Assembly: GCF_001693415.1 (NCBI RefSeq)
Contig: NZ_MAKX01000001.1
Span: 496,300-560,299, forward strand
Length of the DNA stretch: 64,000 bases
Direction of reading: 5' to 3'
Origin: Tenacibaculum soleae
Lineage (GTDB): Bacteria > Bacteroidota > Bacteroidia > Flavobacteriales > Flavobacteriaceae
Each line of letters begins with the position of its first letter. Position 1 is the stretch's first letter. Shown here in pieces: positions 8,577 to 17,565 of the stretch. The notes beneath the pieces were generated by a model. That model searched no databases. It saw nothing but the letters and a program-made list of their open reading frames with translations, and was not told where the DNA came from. The translations under genes and the position numbers were made by a program.

Positions 8577-9368
8577 ATGAGTGCGATTATTATTTTAAAA
8601 AATACCCTAAGTTTAGCTACTATAAATAATGGTGAGCTTGTTAGCTTTATTGTTAATAACAAAGAATTTATGCATAGTAAAGAGGCTCCTGGTTGGAATG
8701 CTTCTGATACTGAAATGTTTCCTATTATTGGGCCTACAAAAAATAATGATTATACTATTAATACTACAAACGGTATTGCCAAACAAGATCAACATGGATT
8801 ATTAAGAGAGCTTAGTTATCAATTAATTTCTAAAAATAATACAACGGTAATTTTTGAAAAAAAATATGTAAAAAACACCTTGGTTAAAAATGCTAAATTT
8901 TCGCATAAATCAACTCAAGAATTTTTGTTTTGGCCTTATGATTTTACTTTCAGAAAAATAATTTCATTAACAGATACATCCATAAAAATAGATTTTGAAA
9001 TTACCTCTGATAAAGGAATGCCTTATATGTTTGGGTACCATCCGAGTTTTAAATTATCGGGTTTAGGTACAGAAATTATAAAAACAGAAGAGGAAAAAAT
9101 TACTTTAAATTCAATTTTAAATGTAGGTTCAGCGGCTTACAAAGTTTTAAATATTGATGAAATTATTTTAATTAAAAATAATACTCCTAGCTTAAAAATT
9201 AATACTAAAAACTTTAATAATTTTATGTTATGGACCGAAGTTAATAACATGCTTTGTATTGAGCCTATAACTCAATATCCACTGTTAAAAACTCAAAAAT
9301 ATTCAGAAAAAAATATGAGAATAAGTACTGGTAAGGAATTATTTTCGGTAACCATTAGTAGTTTATAA
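8577..9368 (+). CDS. aldose 1-epimerase family protein
   Basis: 263 residues from the ATG at 8577. The open frame continues upstream to 8502, but that stretch is AT-rich intergenic-like sequence and would add a false hydrophobic start. The galactose-mutarotase/YeaD-like beta-sandwich is indicated by NGELVSFIVNNKEFMHS near the start, PIIGPTKNNDYTIN, QHGLLRE (conserved HGxxR), and PYMFGYHPSFKL (GYHP, conserved His). Family members interconvert alpha and beta anomers of sugars or act on sugar phosphates; the substrate here is unknown. It ends four bases before the pseudouridine synthase gene, so the two are likely cotranscribed. Confidence 0.85.
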   Translation: MSAIIILKNTLSLATINNGELVSFIVNNKEFMHSKEAPGWNASDTEMFPIIGPTKNNDYTINTTNGIAKQDQHGLLRELSYQLISKNNTTVIFEKKYVKNTLVKNAKFSHKSTQEFLFWPYDFTFRKIISLTDTSIKIDFEITSDKGMPYMFGYHPSFKLSGLGTEIIKTEEEKITLNSILNVGSAAYKVLNIDEIILIKNNTPSLKINTKNFNNFMLWTEVNNMLCIEPITQYPLLKTQKYSEKNMRISTGKELFSVTISSL

Positions 9369-9372
9369 AAAC

Positions 9373-9945
9373 ATGGAACATAGGCACTTTATAATTTACA
9401 AACCATTTGGCTTTTTATCACAATTTATTACCAATCAAAAAAAAGGTGGTAAACATAAAATGTTAGGCGAATTACATGATTTTCCTGAAGGAACCATGGC
9501 TGTAGGTAGATTAGATGTAAAATCGGAAGGTTTATTGTTATTAACTACCGATGGAAAAGTAAGTGATTTTATTACCACCAGGGGTAAGGTAGAAAAAGAA
9601 TATTATGTACAAGTTAACGGGCTAATAACCCAAGAAAAAATTGAACAATTACAAAAAGGTGTTGAAATTGGTTTTGATGGTAAAAAATACCAAACCAAAC
9701 CTTGTAAAGTTCGATTAATTGATATTCCTGATTTTCCAGAACGCTCTAAAAAAATACGGGACGACCGTCATGGACCTACGAGTTGGATTTCTGTTACTTT
9801 AACCGAAGGTAAATTTAGACAGGTTCGTAAAATGACATCGGCTGTTGATTGCCCTACGCTACGTTTAGTACGTGTTCGTGTAGGAAATATTTTATTAGGT
9901 AAAATGGATTCTGGTGACGTTATTGAAGTAGAAAAACTACTGTAA
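9373..9945 (+). CDS. rRNA large subunit pseudouridine synthase, RluE-like
   Basis: 190 residues. It isomerises uridine to pseudouridine in RNA. The catalytic motif GRLDVKSEGLLLLT (consensus GRLDxxTxGLLLLT) lies near residue 43 with the catalytic Asp, the start IIYKPFGFLSQF is the usual KPxGxLsq motif, and TLTEGKFRQVRKM is the conserved RQVRRM block near the C terminus. It has no N-terminal S4 domain, which fits RluE (23S rRNA) rather than RsuA or RluB. It is immediately downstream of the mutarotase-like gene. Confidence 0.9.
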   Translation: MEHRHFIIYKPFGFLSQFITNQKKGGKHKMLGELHDFPEGTMAVGRLDVKSEGLLLLTTDGKVSDFITTRGKVEKEYYVQVNGLITQEKIEQLQKGVEIGFDGKKYQTKPCKVRLIDIPDFPERSKKIRDDRHGPTSWISVTLTEGKFRQVRKMTSAVDCPTLRLVRVRVGNILLGKMDSGDVIEVEKLL

Positions 9946-9989
9946 CCTATGTTACTTTTTAAAAATTTTCTTTTGATTAATTTTACTGT

Positions 9990-10106
9990 ATGAGAGATAA
10001 TTCAAATACTTTTATTTATATAATTGCAGCTATAATAATCTTACATTTTATAGTAGGATTTGGATACTTGTTATATAAAATAAATAAAAAAGAGAAAAAG
10101 AAATAA
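9990..10106 (+). CDS. small single-pass membrane protein
   Basis: 38 codons, ATG to TAA: a short polar start (MRDNSNTF), one hydrophobic helix (IYIIAAIIILHFIVGFGYLL) and a lysine-rich tail (KINKKEKKK), which by the positive-inside rule would be cytoplasmic. Its stop abuts the stop of the convergent ElaA-like gene with no gap. No function is recognised. The hydrophobic-then-basic pattern is unlikely for a random AT-rich frame, but size limits certainty. Confidence 0.55.
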   Translation: MRDNSNTFIYIIAAIIILHFIVGFGYLLYKINKKEKKK

Positions 10107-10547
10107 CTATGCTCTAACCATCTTAATATGCGGAATATTATCTTCTAAATACCCTTCTCCTACTTGCTTAAATCCGTGAGATTCATAAAATTTTTGTAAA
10201 TAGGTTTGTGCCGAAATTGTAATTTTATTTTCGCTATAATTATCAACAATTCCTTGTATAGATGCTTTTATTAAATCGTGTCCATAACCAAATTTACGTT
10301 CACTATTTTTTACAACTACCCTACCAATACTAGGCGTATCAAAATATTGCTTACTATCAAACAAACGAGTGTACGCTATTATTTTATCATCTTTAAAACC
10401 TAAAACATGTAATGCTTTTTGATCTTTAAAATCAATATCTTGATATACACAATCTTGCTCAACAACAAAAACTTCAGAACGTAATTGAAGTATTTCATAC
10501 AGTTCTGAAGTTGTTAATTCTTTAAATGTTTTTATTTTAAATATCAT
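10107..10547 (-). CDS. ElaA-like GNAT acetyltransferase
   Basis: 146 residues from the ATG whose first base is 10547; a TTG six bases earlier is rejected because this ATG forms a TAATG stop-start overlap with rpiB, a typical translational coupling. The protein matches the ElaA group: LRSEVFVVEQDCVYQDIDFKD near the start, HVLGFKDDKIIAYTRLF, SIGRVVV, and the motif A equivalent RKFGYGHDLIKASI, ending in FYESHGFKQVGEGYLEDNIPH. ElaA proteins are predicted acyltransferases of unknown substrate. Confidence 0.88.
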   Translation of the reverse strand: MIFKIKTFKELTTSELYEILQLRSEVFVVEQDCVYQDIDFKDQKALHVLGFKDDKIIAYTRLFDSKQYFDTPSIGRVVVKNSERKFGYGHDLIKASIQGIVDNYSENKITISAQTYLQKFYESHGFKQVGEGYLEDNIPHIKMVRA

Positions 10548-10981
10548 TAGCAATTACACGCTATTTTATTAACTCTATTTGCATGACGACCTCCTTCAAA
10601 TTCTGTTGCTAAAAATAATTTTACAAAACCTAATGCTTGTTGTAATGATACAAAACGAGCCGGAATAGTTAAAATATTTGCATTATTATGTTGGCGGGTT
10701 AATTGTACCAATTCATTATTCCAACATAAAGCAGCACGCACTCCTTGGTGTTTATTAGCAGTCATTTGAGCTCCGTTACCGCTACCGCATAAAATAATTC
10801 CCATTTGAGCTTGTTCGGTTTCTACAGCTTCGGCAGTTGGATGTATGGCATCAGGATAATCCATACTACTAGTATCATTAGTTCCAAAATTAATTACTTT
10901 ATGGCCTAATTCTTCTAAAAGAGTAATAATTTCAAATTTATATTCGGTACCTGCATGGTCATTTCCGATGGCAATTGTCAT
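10547..10981 (-). CDS. rpiB: ribose-5-phosphate isomerase B
   Basis: 144 residues. RpiB interconverts ribose-5-phosphate and ribulose-5-phosphate in the pentose phosphate pathway. Visible family features are IGNDHAGTEYK at the start (GxDHAGxxLK), DYPDAIHPTAEAV, the catalytic cysteine in ILCGSGNGAQMTANK (C65), and RQHNNANILTIPAR. It is first in a two-gene unit with the ElaA-like gene, overlapping it by one base, and has its own -7 element at the edge of the gene-free region. Confidence 0.95.
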   Translation of the reverse strand: MTIAIGNDHAGTEYKFEIITLLEELGHKVINFGTNDTSSMDYPDAIHPTAEAVETEQAQMGIILCGSGNGAQMTANKHQGVRAALCWNNELVQLTRQHNNANILTIPARFVSLQQALGFVKLFLATEFEGGRHANRVNKIACNC

Positions 10982-11642
10982 AATTTGTTGATTTTAATTT
11001 AGTTGTGTACTACAAAAATACAGTTATTAACGGTTATCAACAGTAATTAACAATGCTTTTTTTAGTATTCTTAATAAGCCTTTAAAAATTAAGTACTTAA
11101 ATGATATTAGTTAATTGTTAAGAACTACTAGAAGATTTTAAAAAGTTTATTTGATTATTTACATTTTTTTTACAATACAAGAACAAGTATTACATACACA
11201 ACTTTTTTTATGAGTTTCTAATAAACATTTATCAACATAAAATTAACCTGTTGTTTACAATATAAAATCAATTAACTATTCATAAAATTAAGTGAATTAT
11301 TGTTTATAACTATTGTTAATAACTCTGTTTTATAGTTGATTTTAAAGTTTTTAATTAACTAATAACATGTTTATTTTATTTAATAAGTGATATTGACAAA
11401 AATTTAAACACTAAGTTATGCTACATATTAACACACTATAATAACAATAATTTCTTTTTTTAAATTTTAAAAATCTTTTATATAAATAATATTATATGTT
11501 AATAACAGTTTTTAGAAAATTGAAATTTTAAAATGAATATATATTTTACTAATTAAGAATATTTTTAAAATATAAAATTCTTAATAAAGTATATATAAAA
11601 CTAGTGATGTTGATAAGTAAGTATAAAAGATACTAATAGTGT
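10982..11642. other. gene-free AT-rich region with DnaA-box-like 9-mers (candidate oriC)
   Basis: About 660 bases without a credible gene, extremely AT-rich. TTATCAACA (one mismatch to the DnaA box TTATCCACA) occurs at 11034-11042, 11229-11237 and, reversed, at 11608-11616; TTATTAACA occurs reversed at 11314-11322 and 11497-11505. Another TTATCAACA is just outside, in the ElaA-like gene at 10240-10248. Elsewhere in the window I found this 9-mer only at scattered sites, such as 36229 and 38539. Clustered boxes beside AT-rich DNA fit a replication origin, but no canonical box is present and dnaA is not here. Confidence 0.35.
11013..11020 (-). promoter_or_regulatory. -7 promoter element (TATTTTTG on minus strand) for rpiB
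   Basis: Plus-strand CAAAAATA, 31 bases upstream of the rpiB ATG. Confidence 0.4.
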
Positions 11643-11810
11643 TTAAGCGTTTCTTTTTCCTTTTTTTAGAAGATAAACTGAGTCTTTAGCTTTAACTATA
11701 TTGGTAGGCGTTTTTTTATTTAAAGTCGTATTAATACTTATTACAGTAACAATAATACCTGTAATAAAGATAAAAATAAATAATCCTATTATTTTATGTA
11801 AGTTTTTCAT
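11643..11810 (-). CDS. small membrane protein of unknown function
   Basis: 55 codons, ATG to TAA. The protein begins MKNLHK, then has one long hydrophobic segment (IIGLFIFIFITGIIVTVISI, about residues 7-26), then a hydrophilic, lysine-rich tail ending KKGKRNA. The organisation (basic start, single helix, soluble tail) fits a real bitopic inner-membrane protein. It lies between the candidate origin region and the diacylglycerol-kinase-like gene, on the same strand as the latter. I do not recognise a family. Confidence 0.55.
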   Translation of the reverse strand: MKNLHKIIGLFIFIFITGIIVTVISINTTLNKKTPTNIVKAKDSVYLLKKGKRNA

Positions 11811-11886
11811 TAAAAACGACTTGTATACTTATAAAGACGTAAAATTTTAAGAAATGTTACAATTTTATTAAGATTTTTTTAACTTT

Positions 11887-12798
11887 TTAAGGAATTACAA
11901 ATCGTAAAGCTTTATGAATTATTGATGCTGTTACTTTTCCGGTACCAATTAATTCGCCATCAGCTTGTATAAATGGTTGAATTTTAGCGTATTTAGGAGT
12001 TATTAACAAAGTGTTTGAAAGATGTGTTTCTACTTTTTTATGATTAATTATTAAGCCATCATATAGCTTTTTTATATTACGAATCAAATCAATTAATGCT
12101 AAATTTTTAGCTATTGTAATATCAAATAAACCATCTGTAGTATCTTTATAATCAGTTAATTGCATACCACCAGCTGAATATTTACAAATACCAAAAAGTG
12201 TCATTAAACATTTTGTTTCTATAGATAGATTATTTACCTCAATAGTAAAAATTGTTTTTTTATATAATAATAATCCAGCAATACCACTTAAAAGATAAGC
12301 TATTGGCCCAAAACATTTTAATTTATTTAGTTTGTTAACAACATAGCCATCATAACCAATACCGGCAACATTATTAAAAAAAGCACTAGTATTTGTTAAT
12401 TGTAAATACCCAACATCTTGTAAAATTGTTTTTTTATGATGAATTAAATTTATCGAATTAGCTACATTATTTGGCATATTATAAGTCTTAATCCAATCGT
12501 TTCCGGTACCTAAAGGAATTACACCTACGGTAATATCAGAAGTTTTTACATATCTTTGCGTCATAATTCCGTTTACTACATGATGTAGTGTACCATCTCC
12601 GCCAACGGAAATTATATTTCTATACCCTTGTTGAATAGCTGTGTGTACCAATTCAATTTCATGTTTAGAATGTGTTGTAAAAGCAACAAAAAAATCGATA
12701 TTTTTTTCGTTTAATAATTGCTCAATTTCTTTCCATTTTTTAGAAAGTTTTTTATTTCCAGAAACTGGATTAGCAATTACAAACCAAGAATGTATCAT
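11887..12798 (-). CDS. diacylglycerol kinase family lipid kinase
   Basis: 303 residues from the ATG at 12798 (MIHSWFVIANPVSG); the longer open frame adds 16 residues of implausible upstream sequence. The DAGK catalytic domain is seen as NPVSGNKKLSKKW at the start, IISVGGDGTLHHVVNGI (the GGDGT nucleotide-binding motif), and IPLGTGNDWIKTYN (GTGND). The C-terminal half is the beta-sandwich of YegS/DgkB-type soluble lipid kinases. These enzymes phosphorylate diacylglycerol or related lipids for phospholipid recycling; the exact lipid is unknown. Confidence 0.93.
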   Translation of the reverse strand: MIHSWFVIANPVSGNKKLSKKWKEIEQLLNEKNIDFFVAFTTHSKHEIELVHTAIQQGYRNIISVGGDGTLHHVVNGIMTQRYVKTSDITVGVIPLGTGNDWIKTYNMPNNVANSINLIHHKKTILQDVGYLQLTNTSAFFNNVAGIGYDGYVVNKLNKLKCFGPIAYLLSGIAGLLLYKKTIFTIEVNNLSIETKCLMTLFGICKYSAGGMQLTDYKDTTDGLFDITIAKNLALIDLIRNIKKLYDGLIINHKKVETHLSNTLLITPKYAKIQPFIQADGELIGTGKVTASIIHKALRFVIP

Positions 12799-12913
12799 AA
12801 ATAATAATGTATAATAACGCCAAAATACAAAATAGATTGATAACACTTATTTAATAAACAAAGCTGTGTATTTATTTGTAAATTGGTAACAATTATAAAA
12901 AGAAGAAAGATTA

Positions 12914-15130
12914 ATGACTAGAAAGAAAAAAATCTACAAAAAAAAGGGGAAAGTAATTAAAGATTTAACCCGAAATATATTTAAAATACTTAAAGAAGAT
13001 ACTTCAAAAACCTATAATTACAAGCAAATTGCTAGTAAAATGAAAATTTCTGATACAGACGGAAAAACGCAAGTATTAAAAAAATTAACTGAATTAACAG
13101 CTACCAAAAAAATTAAAGAAATTGATAGAGGTAAATATCAAATAAACGAAGATCGTAAATATCATATTGGTACGTTAGATGTAACATCTAATGGAAACGG
13201 ATATTTTATGTGTGATGATTTTGAAAATGATATTTTTATACCTTCAATAAATTTAGGAAAAGGATTACATCAAGATACCGTAAAGGCGTTTGTTTATAAA
13301 AAACGACGTTCAAATAAATTAGAAGCTGAAGTTGTTGAAATCATAGAACGCCATAAAACAGAATTTGTTGGTGTTTTACAAATGAATAAAACTTTTGGTT
13401 TTGTAATACCAGATAATCAAAAAATGTATGCTGATTTATTTATTTCTCAAAATAAAATAAATGGAGCAGAACATGGTGATAAAGTGGTTGCAACAATGAC
13501 AGATTGGCCTGATAATTCTAAAAACCCGTTTGGTAAAATAACCCAAGTTTTAGGTAAACCAGGCGAGCATGAAACAGAAATTCATTCTATTTTATTAGAA
13601 TACGGATTGCCTTATGAATTTCCATCAGAAGTAGAAAAAGAAGCGGAAAGTTTACCAATTGAAATTACTGAAACAGAAATTGCGAAACGAAGAGATATGC
13701 GTAACGATTTAACCTTTACCATTGATCCTAAAGATGCTAAAGATTTTGATGATGCATTATCGTTTACCAAATTAGAAAATGGAAATTACGAAATAGGTAT
13801 TCATATTGCCGATGTTTCTCATTATTTACAACCAAAAACTATTTTAGATGATGAGGCTTATGAGAGAGCAACATCAGTTTATTTAGTTGATAGAGTGGTA
13901 CCTATGTTACCAGAAATGCTTAGTAACGGTGTTTGTTCATTACGACCAAATGAAGAAAAATTAACATTTTCGGCAGTATTTGAAATCAATGAAAAAGCAC
14001 AAATTATTAAGCAATGGTTTGGTAGAACTGTAACCTATTCAGATCAACGATTTGCGTATGAAGAGGCACAATCTATTATAGAAAATTGTACACTTTCTGA
14101 TGATATTCAACCTTATACAATGCCACTTGATGTTTCAATTATAGATAAAGAATATCAAGTAACTCCAAAAATTGTAGAAGCCACTTTAAAATTAGATGAA
14201 TTAGCAAAAAAACTACGTAAAAAACGTATGAAAGCTGGTGCAATTTCATTTGATAGAGTTGAAGTTAAATTCAATTTAGATGAAGAAGCAAATCCTGTGG
14301 GAGTTTTCTTTAAAGAATCTAAAGATGCTAATAAACTTATTGAAGAATTTATGCTATTAGCTAATAGAAAAGTAGCAGAATTTATCGGTTTTTCTAAAGG
14401 AAAAGAAACTAAAAATACTTTTATTTATCGTACACATGATGAACCAAATATTGATAAATTAGCTTCATTACAAAACATTATCAATAAATTTGGATATAAA
14501 ATTAATACAGAAACCAAAGAAAAAACTTCACAATCTTTAAATAAATTATTAAGTGATGTTCATGGAAAAGGTGAAGCTAATATGGTTGAAACTTTAGCAA
14601 TCCGATCGATGAGTAAAGCAGCTTATACTACTCAAAATATTGGGCATTACGGATTAGCTTTTGATTATTATAGTCATTTTACATCGCCAATTCGTCGTTA
14701 TCCCGATGTAATGACGCATCGTTTATTACAACATTATTTAGACGGTGGAACTTCACCAAAAGCAGATGATTATGAAGTTAAATGTAAACATTCATCACAA
14801 AGAGAAGAATTAGCTGCTAAAGCCGAACGATCTAGCATTAAATATATGCAGATTAAATATATGAAAGATCACCAAGATGAAGAATTTGTTGGTGTTATTT
14901 CAGGAGTTACAGAATGGGGTATTTATGTAGAAATTTCTTCAAATAAATGTGAAGGAATGGTTCGTATCAGAGATATAAAAGATGATTATTACATTTTTGA
15001 TGAAAAACAATACGCCATTGTTGGTCAATCTTCACACAATGTAATTCAGTTAGGTGATGAAGTGGTTGTTAAAGTTAAAAATACAGATTTAGAACGTAAA
15101 CATTTAGATTTTCATTTAATTTCGCATTAA
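12914..15130 (+). CDS. rnr: ribonuclease R
   Basis: 738 residues. RNase R is a processive 3'-5' exoribonuclease that degrades structured RNA. Order of domains: a winged-helix/HTH-like N terminus (about 15-75), two cold-shock OB folds (about 80-230, with GTLDVTSNGNGYFMCDD and GVLQMNKTFGFVIPDN), the RNB catalytic domain (about 255-585) with the acidic motif IDPKDAKDFDDALSF and later HFTSPIRRYPDVMTHRLL, and a C-terminal S1 domain (about 650-738, GVISGVTEWGIYVEI). It is expressed away from the diacylglycerol-kinase-like gene from a 115-base divergent spacer. Confidence 0.97.
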   Translation: MTRKKKIYKKKGKVIKDLTRNIFKILKEDTSKTYNYKQIASKMKISDTDGKTQVLKKLTELTATKKIKEIDRGKYQINEDRKYHIGTLDVTSNGNGYFMCDDFENDIFIPSINLGKGLHQDTVKAFVYKKRRSNKLEAEVVEIIERHKTEFVGVLQMNKTFGFVIPDNQKMYADLFISQNKINGAEHGDKVVATMTDWPDNSKNPFGKITQVLGKPGEHETEIHSILLEYGLPYEFPSEVEKEAESLPIEITETEIAKRRDMRNDLTFTIDPKDAKDFDDALSFTKLENGNYEIGIHIADVSHYLQPKTILDDEAYERATSVYLVDRVVPMLPEMLSNGVCSLRPNEEKLTFSAVFEINEKAQIIKQWFGRTVTYSDQRFAYEEAQSIIENCTLSDDIQPYTMPLDVSIIDKEYQVTPKIVEATLKLDELAKKLRKKRMKAGAISFDRVEVKFNLDEEANPVGVFFKESKDANKLIEEFMLLANRKVAEFIGFSKGKETKNTFIYRTHDEPNIDKLASLQNIINKFGYKINTETKEKTSQSLNKLLSDVHGKGEANMVETLAIRSMSKAAYTTQNIGHYGLAFDYYSHFTSPIRRYPDVMTHRLLQHYLDGGTSPKADDYEVKCKHSSQREELAAKAERSSIKYMQIKYMKDHQDEEFVGVISGVTEWGIYVEISSNKCEGMVRIRDIKDDYYIFDEKQYAIVGQSSHNVIQLGDEVVVKVKNTDLERKHLDFHLISH

Positions 15131-15220
15131 TATATCTTTTTTGTCACAATAAATTTTAATATTTGTCTTTATACTATTGGTATAATTATTGAATATACCC
15201 CATAATTAACAACAATTAAA

Positions 15221-15898
15221 ATGAAAAAAATAACCCTTTTATGTTTGTTTTTGATGTCCGTTTTAGCATCAGCACAAACAACAATTACAAAAAGTTTAGG
15301 AGAATTTTCTACAATAAAAGTGTATAACGGAATTGATGTAGAGTTGATAAAATCTACAGAAAATAAAATTACTGTTACTGGTGAAAAAGCTGAAAAAGTA
15401 ACAATAAAAAATAAAAATAATACTTTAAAAATATCATTAAAATTTCCTGAAACTACTGCCGATGGAAAAGTAAAAGTAAAACTGAATTATGCAACAATAT
15501 TAAAAATAATTGATGCAAATGAAGGTGCTACTATTACAGGTAAAGGTATTAAACAGACTCAAATTGAAATTAAAGCTCAAGAGGGAGCTTTTATTAACAT
15601 GGTAGTTGATGTTAAGCATTTAAAGGTTAAAAGTTCATCAGGGGCCGTTATTAAGCTTTCTGGTACCACAAAAAATCAAAATGTAAATGCTGATTTAGGT
15701 GGTATGTATCATGGTTATAAATTAATGGTAAGTGATTTAAATCATGTACGTGCTGGTTCTGGTTCTAAAGTAGAAGTACAAGCAGGTGAAACATTAGATG
15801 CTAAAGTTTCTTTCGGAGGATCTATTTTTTACAAAGGAAAACCTGAAGTTTTTAAAAATAAAAAAGTAATCGGTGGCGTAATAGAACACCGAAGTTAA
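15221..15898 (+). CDS. secreted DUF2807 (head GIN domain) protein
   Basis: 225 residues with an N-terminal signal peptide (MKKITLLCLFLMSVLASAQ). The rest is a repetitive beta-rich region with the DUF2807 pattern: GEFSTIKVYNGIDVELIKS near residue 26, then short repeated beta strands including ANEGATITGKGI and SSSGAVIKLSG, as in a right-handed beta-helix. DUF2807 proteins are common in Bacteroidota and act in the periplasm or at the outer membrane, role unknown. A short inverted repeat (GGTATA / TATACC) lies in the leader near 15178-15198. Confidence 0.85.
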   Translation: MKKITLLCLFLMSVLASAQTTITKSLGEFSTIKVYNGIDVELIKSTENKITVTGEKAEKVTIKNKNNTLKISLKFPETTADGKVKVKLNYATILKIIDANEGATITGKGIKQTQIEIKAQEGAFINMVVDVKHLKVKSSSGAVIKLSGTTKNQNVNADLGGMYHGYKLMVSDLNHVRAGSGSKVEVQAGETLDAKVSFGGSIFYKGKPEVFKNKKVIGGVIEHRS

Positions 15899-15903
15899 TT
15901 TTG

Positions 15904-15911
15904 TATCTTTG
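15904..15911 (+). promoter_or_regulatory. -7 promoter element (TATCTTTG) for tatA
   Basis: TAnnTTTG match 21 bases before the tatA ATG, starting six bases after the previous stop. Confidence 0.5.
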
Positions 15912-15932
15912 TAATGTAAAATTTTATTAAAA

Positions 15933-16130
15933 ATGATTTCACATAGTATATTTTTAGGAATGATAGGACCATGGCAAATAGCTATAGTTGTTGCATTGGT
16001 ATTATTAATGTTTGGAGGAAAGAAAATTCCAGAATTAATGAAAGGCTTAGGTACAGGTATTAAAGAGTTTAAAACTGCTACTAAAGATGATGAAAATGAA
16101 GAAAATAGTAAAGTAGAAGAAACCAAATAA
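15933..16130 (+). CDS. tatA: twin-arginine translocase subunit TatA/TatE
   Basis: 65 residues. TatA forms the size-variable part of the Tat pore that exports folded proteins. The architecture is classical: a short N terminus with GPWQ at 12-15, a transmembrane helix to about residue 28 ending in the invariant LMFGGKKIPELMKGLG hinge, an amphipathic helix (GTGIKEFKTA), and an acidic tail. No tatC follows, so it is a lone gene with its own promoter and a strong terminator. Confidence 0.93.
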   Translation: MISHSIFLGMIGPWQIAIVVALVLLMFGGKKIPELMKGLGTGIKEFKTATKDDENEENSKVEETK

Positions 16131-16153
16131 TTAACTTTTCACTTACATAATAA

Positions 16154-16185
16154 AAAAACCGAAACTATAATTAGTTTCGGTTTTT
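16154..16185. terminator. bidirectional terminator tatA / ybjQ-like
   Basis: 13-base perfect stem AAAAACCGAAACT / AGTTTCGGTTTTT with a six-base loop between convergent genes. Confidence 0.9.
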
Positions 16186-16190
16186 CGTTT

Positions 16191-16508
16191 TTAAAATTTT
16201 ATAGCAGTACCAGAGGCTGTAACCATTAACATGCCACCATTTTTACCTACGGTCTCATAATCTAAATCTACACCTACAATTGCGTCAGCACCTAATTGTT
16301 TAGCGCGTTCCTGCATTTCTCTTAAAGATGTATCTTTTGCTTCGCGTAAAACCTTTTCATAAGAACCTGAACGTCCGCCTACAATATCTCTTATTCCAGC
16401 AAAAAAGTCTTTAAATATATTAGCACCAATAATTGTTTCACCACTAACAATTCCTAAATATTCTTTAGCTGGTTTGTTTTCTATGGTATGTGTTGTAGAT
16501 ATTATCAT
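16191..16508 (-). CDS. YbjQ/UPF0145 family protein
   Basis: 105 residues, the standard length of this family. Blocks typical of UPF0145 are visible: [18 protein letters not shown], the [13 protein letters not shown] stretch, [14 protein letters not shown] [17 protein letters not shown], and TASGTAI at the end. The domain is sometimes called a putative heavy-metal-binding domain and forms a pentamer in solved structures, but its role is not established. It starts two bases after the SPFH gene and is surely cotranscribed with it. Confidence 0.88.
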   Translation of the reverse strand: MIISTTHTIENKPAKEYLGIVSGETIIGANIFKDFFAGIRDIVGGRSGSYEKVLREAKDTSLREMQERAKQLGADAIVGVDLDYETVGKNGGMLMVTASGTAIKF

Positions 16509-16510
16509 AG

Positions 16511-17437
16511 TTATTCTCCTTTTTTAAGCTGTTTACTTTCCTTCATACTCTCCCCTATTTGATTTGTAGCTGCAAAACTAGCAACCATATCATTTAACAT
16601 AGAACTAGCCGCATTTGGGTTATTTGGTAACAAAATTAAGTTACTGTTAGTATCTGCACCTATTGATTGTAAGGTATCATAATGTTGTGTAATTACAATT
16701 AAAGCTGATGCTTCTTGTGAATTAATACCAGCTCTGTTTAAAACTTCTACAGATTCTTCTAAACCACGAGCAATTTCGCGTCGTTGGTCAGCAATACCTT
16801 GTCCTTGTAAACGTTTACTTTCAGCTTCTGCCTTAGCACGTTCAACAATTAAAATACGTTGTGCATCTCCTTCATATTGTGCAGCAGTTTTCTCTCTTTC
16901 TGCAGCATTAATACGATTCATAGCTTCTTTTACTTGAGCATCTGGGTCAATATCAGTAACCAGCGTTTTAATAATATCATAACCATAAGTCATCATTGCT
17001 TCGTTTAACTCAGATTTTACAGCAATAGCAATATCATCTTTTTTAACAAATACATCATCTAACCTCATTTTAGGTACTTCAGCACGCACAACATCAAAAA
17101 CATAAGATGTAATTTGATCATGTGGATAATCTAGCTTATAAAACGAATCATAGACTTTGTCTTTAATAACTTTATATTGAACGGATACTTTTAATTTAAC
17201 AAATACATCATCCAACGTTTTCGTTTCAATTATTACATCTAATTGTTGAATTTTTAAACTCAACTTACCTGCAATCCTGTCTACTAAAGGAATTTTTAAA
17301 TGTAATCCTGATTGACGAATACTATGAAACTTACCAAATCGCTGTATAATAGCTGCGGTTTGTTGTTTTACTGTAAAAAATGATGAAAAGAAAATAATGA
17401 TTCCGAAAAAAATAACGGGATACAAATAGATTGGCAT
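16511..17437 (-). CDS. SPFH/Band 7 domain protein (stomatin-like)
   Basis: 308 residues. Residues 1-20 form an N-terminal membrane anchor ([18 protein letters not shown]). The SPFH domain follows (about 22-190), with [23 protein letters not shown] and [12 protein letters not shown], then a coiled-coil flotillin-like region rich in Ala/Glu/Arg ([20 protein letters not shown]). Such proteins form membrane microdomain scaffolds and often regulate membrane proteases. It heads a two-gene unit with the YbjQ-like protein, suggesting a shared membrane-stress or housekeeping role, which is inference. Confidence 0.92.
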   Translation of the reverse strand: MPIYLYPVIFFGIIIFFSSFFTVKQQTAAIIQRFGKFHSIRQSGLHLKIPLVDRIAGKLSLKIQQLDVIIETKTLDDVFVKLKVSVQYKVIKDKVYDSFYKLDYPHDQITSYVFDVVRAEVPKMRLDDVFVKKDDIAIAVKSELNEAMMTYGYDIIKTLVTDIDPDAQVKEAMNRINAAEREKTAAQYEGDAQRILIVERAKAEAESKRLQGQGIADQRREIARGLEESVEVLNRAGINSQEASALIVITQHYDTLQSIGADTNSNLILLPNNPNAASSMLNDMVASFAATNQIGESMKESKQLKKGE

Positions 17438-17517
17438 AATTTAGTTTTTTTGAATTAGTAATTTATAGATAAAGATACTATTTATAATAGATATATATAG
17501 GACGTTTTTTTTTAGTT

Positions 17518-17549
17518 TTGTTACATTATTTATTTATAAATTATATTTG
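17518..17549 (+). promoter_or_regulatory. promoter of the DoxX gene (TTG - 21 - TATATTTG)
   Basis: TTG at 17518-17520, a 21-base spacer and TATATTTG at 17542-17549 match the Bacteroidota -33/-7 arrangement. The DoxX ATG is at 17566, giving a very short leader. The TTG was a possible start codon in the same frame and is better explained as the -33 element. Confidence 0.7.
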
Positions 17550-17565
17550 CTACAAAATCAATTAT

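Noticed and set aside
17121..17129. Canonical DnaA-box-like TGTGGATAA in the SPFH gene
   Set aside because: Single occurrence in coding sequence without clustering.
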